A stretch of DNA of 63,530 nucleotides from CAZDIO01 sp964505555 (lineage in GTDB: Bacteria > Bdellovibrionota_C > UBA2361 > SZUA-149 > CAZDIO01): positions 1 through 63,530 of the forward strand of contig CAZDIO010000116.1 in assembly GCA_964505555.1 (NCBI GenBank), given 5' to 3'. The translations under genes and the position numbers were made by a program. Shown here piece after piece: positions 61,791 through 63,530 of this stretch. The number at the start of each line of letters is the position of its first letter. Position 1 is the stretch's first letter. The notes beneath the pieces are model-generated. The model was not told the origin of the DNA, did no database searches, and saw nothing but the letters and a program-made list of their open reading frames with translations.

Positions 61791-63530
61791 GTGGGTTCAC
61801 GTTATCAAAAGAAGCTTTCTCAGTTAAGAAGCCAATTTGATGAAAGTCGGCTAGGGAGTATTGGGCTCTTGTCGGCATTTTTCGCTTCGTTGCTCTTCCT
61901 TGTCTTTTTCTCCGTGATCCTTCCACGATCTGCCGTAGAGTCATCTCCCAACACAAAAATCAACTGGATGCAGGACACGGCGCGCCGTGTTGAGGAACGA
62001 GCAAACTGGTTAGAGCGATCGGTTGGCAAAGGCACCGCGGATCGGTACTGGAGTTTTTCAAAAACAGTTGTTGATGTTTTTATAGATCCTGATCGTTATC
62101 AGGGGGCTCCGGGCTCAGCAGAAGCGATCATTGATATTGGTGGTTGGTTTCTTTCTGTAAAAGAGGCTGTTGTTAGCTCCATTCTTCGACTGGGCTTTAT
62201 TTTTATTCCTTTTTGGTTCCTGTGGCTTATTGCCGGTGCGATCGGATTTGCTGCTGGGTTTAAACTTCTACAACCACATATTACCAAAGATGTTTTGGGA
62301 ATTTGTTCTCGTGCTAAGGGGCCGTTTTATTCGGGGATCTATGGGCCGTTTCGACCCAACAATGGAATAAGTGGTTCAGATCTGAGTTGTCCAAGTCTTG
62401 CTTGTCCACAATTAGAAGACAAAAGCGTTGCAGAGAAACATGAATTGGTAAAAGTCCTCAAAGAAGGACAGGCCTACAACCAAACAAATCTTGAACTTAT
62501 TCAGGTAATTCTTGCCCACAAAGATTTTCCAAGTTTTGTCGGGGAGGAACAAATTCCTGATGATGAACCGGAACAGAATAAACCAGAGGGACAAGAACGC
62601 CCTGCCGATCAGGGGTATATTACAAATGTAAAGGAAAATTTAGAGGTAAGCTCATTAAAGGGACTCCGTGCTGTTCTTGAGGCGCATCGGCTGCTGGTTC
62701 GATTTTATCGAGACAAAAAACAAGATGCAAAAATAAGTTTTCATAAAGAACGAAAACAACTTGAGGAGCTTGTAGGGGATCCTACGAGCTTGAGTGCCAT
62801 CCTTGTACTTTCGCTCACTGCGGAGAGAAGAAGATCTTTAGCGGCTCTTCCCGTAACAGCGGTTGCTTCTGCGTATCTTGCGCTTGAGGCAGGAAAGAGT
62901 CTTGTTTATAAAAGAATTCACAATGGCTATAGTCAGTGTTCTCGATTTCCGCATCTTCAATCACGGGCGGTGATTCAATCAATCTATAGTTACCACACCG
63001 AATATAATGGGGAGCTACGGCTCAATATTCGTCAGGCGATCATCTGTTCCAGACGTCATGCTGACTTTGGACGTGTGTTTGTTCCACACCGGATGCCGAT
63101 AGCTTCGCGAGGATTACGAGATTGGTTAGAAATCCTCTATGCGGAACCAGAAAAACAACGAAGTGTGGCTGAGCTTGCTGAGCTTGATGGTCATATCTCC
63201 GAAATTCATCTTCATTGGCGACAGGAGCTTCATAAGAAACTTCTTACCTCAGTAGAGAAGGGAGAAGCGAGCACTGATGTCAAACAGGCACTGCAAAATG
63301 GAGTGGTATATAAATCTGTTGTGCTGATTTCTCTCAAGCATCTATTGGAGATTGCGCTTCGTGGTATCGGACAAGATCGTCAGGAACGGATCTTGAAGCT
63401 TGTTGAGATGACACGAAAAGAACGGGCAACCTTGGGAATTACGGCACGTCTTCCTGGATATAAACGCCAAGCAGGGGATCTTGAAGAGGTTGAGATGAAG
63501 ATTTTTGGAACAAGTTCCGAAAAGAAGGGA
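61791..63530 (+). CDS. Large membrane protein, 3' truncated by the window
   Basis: A frame of at least 580 codons runs from the GTG at 61791 (AAGG ten bases upstream) to the window edge without a stop. It has an N-terminal membrane helix (about 23-44, IGLLSAFFASLLFLVFFSVI) and a second membrane segment (about 129-155, FIFIPFWFLWLIAGAIGF). A large cytosolic part follows. The two-helix N-terminus recalls DotM/IcmP-type coupling partners, but I could not match their motifs and no Walker A is visible so far. It is divergent from the secretion operon and probably part of the system. Confidence 0.6.
   Translation, partial: MGSRYQKKLSQLRSQFDESRLGSIGLLSAFFASLLFLVFFSVILPRSAVESSPNTKINWMQDTARRVEERANWLERSVGKGTADRYWSFSKTVVDVFIDPDRYQGAPGSAEAIIDIGGWFLSVKEAVVSSILRLGFIFIPFWFLWLIAGAIGFAAGFKLLQPHITKDVLGICSRAKGPFYSGIYGPFRPNNGISGSDLSCPSLACPQLEDKSVAEKHELVKVLKEGQAYNQTNLELIQVILAHKDFPSFVGEEQIPDDEPEQNKPEGQERPADQGYITNVKENLEVSSLKGLRAVLEAHRLLVRFYRDKKQDAKISFHKERKQLEELVGDPTSLSAILVLSLTAERRRSLAALPVTAVASAYLALEAGKSLVYKRIHNGYSQCSRFPHLQSRAVIQSIYSYHTEYNGELRLNIRQAIICSRRHADFGRVFVPHRMPIASRGLRDWLEILYAEPEKQRSVAELAELDGHISEIHLHWRQELHKKLLTSVEKGEASTDVKQALQNGVVYKSVVLISLKHLLEIALRGIGQDRQERILKLVEMTRKERATLGITARLPGYKRQAGDLEEVEMKIFGTSSEKKG

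Noticed and set aside
61624..61956. 110-codon minus-strand frame upstream of the secretion operon
   Set aside because: It lies antisense to the start of the large membrane protein and has no domain or ribosome site.

Overview
The window is chromosomal DNA from an uncultured, diderm (Gram-negative-type) bacterium. Diderm features are several lipoproteins with lipoboxes plus LspA, an OmpA-C lipoprotein, a Tad export machine and an F-type secretion operon. Codon use is mixed and AT-leaning. I cannot assign a phylum from the sequence alone. Housekeeping genes (topoisomerase subunit A, PurL, Def/Fmt/Rpe, PlsY, ClpX, LspA, IleS, a DEAD-box helicase, PurC, one tRNA-Pro) are interleaved with accessory blocks. 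No rRNA, transposase, integrase or CRISPR array is visible.

Layout. 1-8 kb: ParC-like topoisomerase, an anchored SGNH protein and a very large secreted beta-helix protein. 8-17 kb: a minus-strand Tad pilus block (CpaB, TadA, TadB, TadC, a response regulator, TadZ/CpaE) running straight into a polytopic GT-C-like protein and a family 2 glycosyltransferase. No pilin, secretin or prepilin peptidase is present here. 17-27 kb: an SspB-like adaptor, a kelch protein, PurL, a second SGNH protein with calcium-binding-type repeats, a membrane protein and a hybrid histidine kinase. 27-33 kb: def-fmt-rpe, tRNA-Pro, plsY, a VanZ-like protein and clpX. 33-41 kb: three related glycine-zipper lipoproteins, ileS-lspA and a WD40 lipoprotein. 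41-45 kb: DEAD-box helicase, a small nucleotidyltransferase pair and purC.

45-63.5 kb is the most interesting part. It is a type IV secretion cluster whose core order (TraL-TraE-TraK-TraB-TraV-like lipoprotein-TraC, with a TraA-like pilin further down) is that of F-type conjugation systems. Added to it are genes that are not standard: a lipoprotein with a DotD/secretin-N-like domain, a set of small related lipoproteins, a bacterial PH-domain protein, a coiled-coil SH3 protein coupled to an M23 peptidase, and a cytosolic 640-residue protein with a possible annexin-like segment. There is also an opposite-strand Ala-rich tail-anchored protein of unusual composition, and a divergently transcribed large membrane protein that runs off the window. 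No relaxase or coupling protein is seen.

The intergenic spaces carry three families of long dyad repeats that mostly sit at 3' ends of genes, a 33-bp-stem hairpin behind the helicase gene, and a leader with three tandem GGG/CCC hairpins in front of it.
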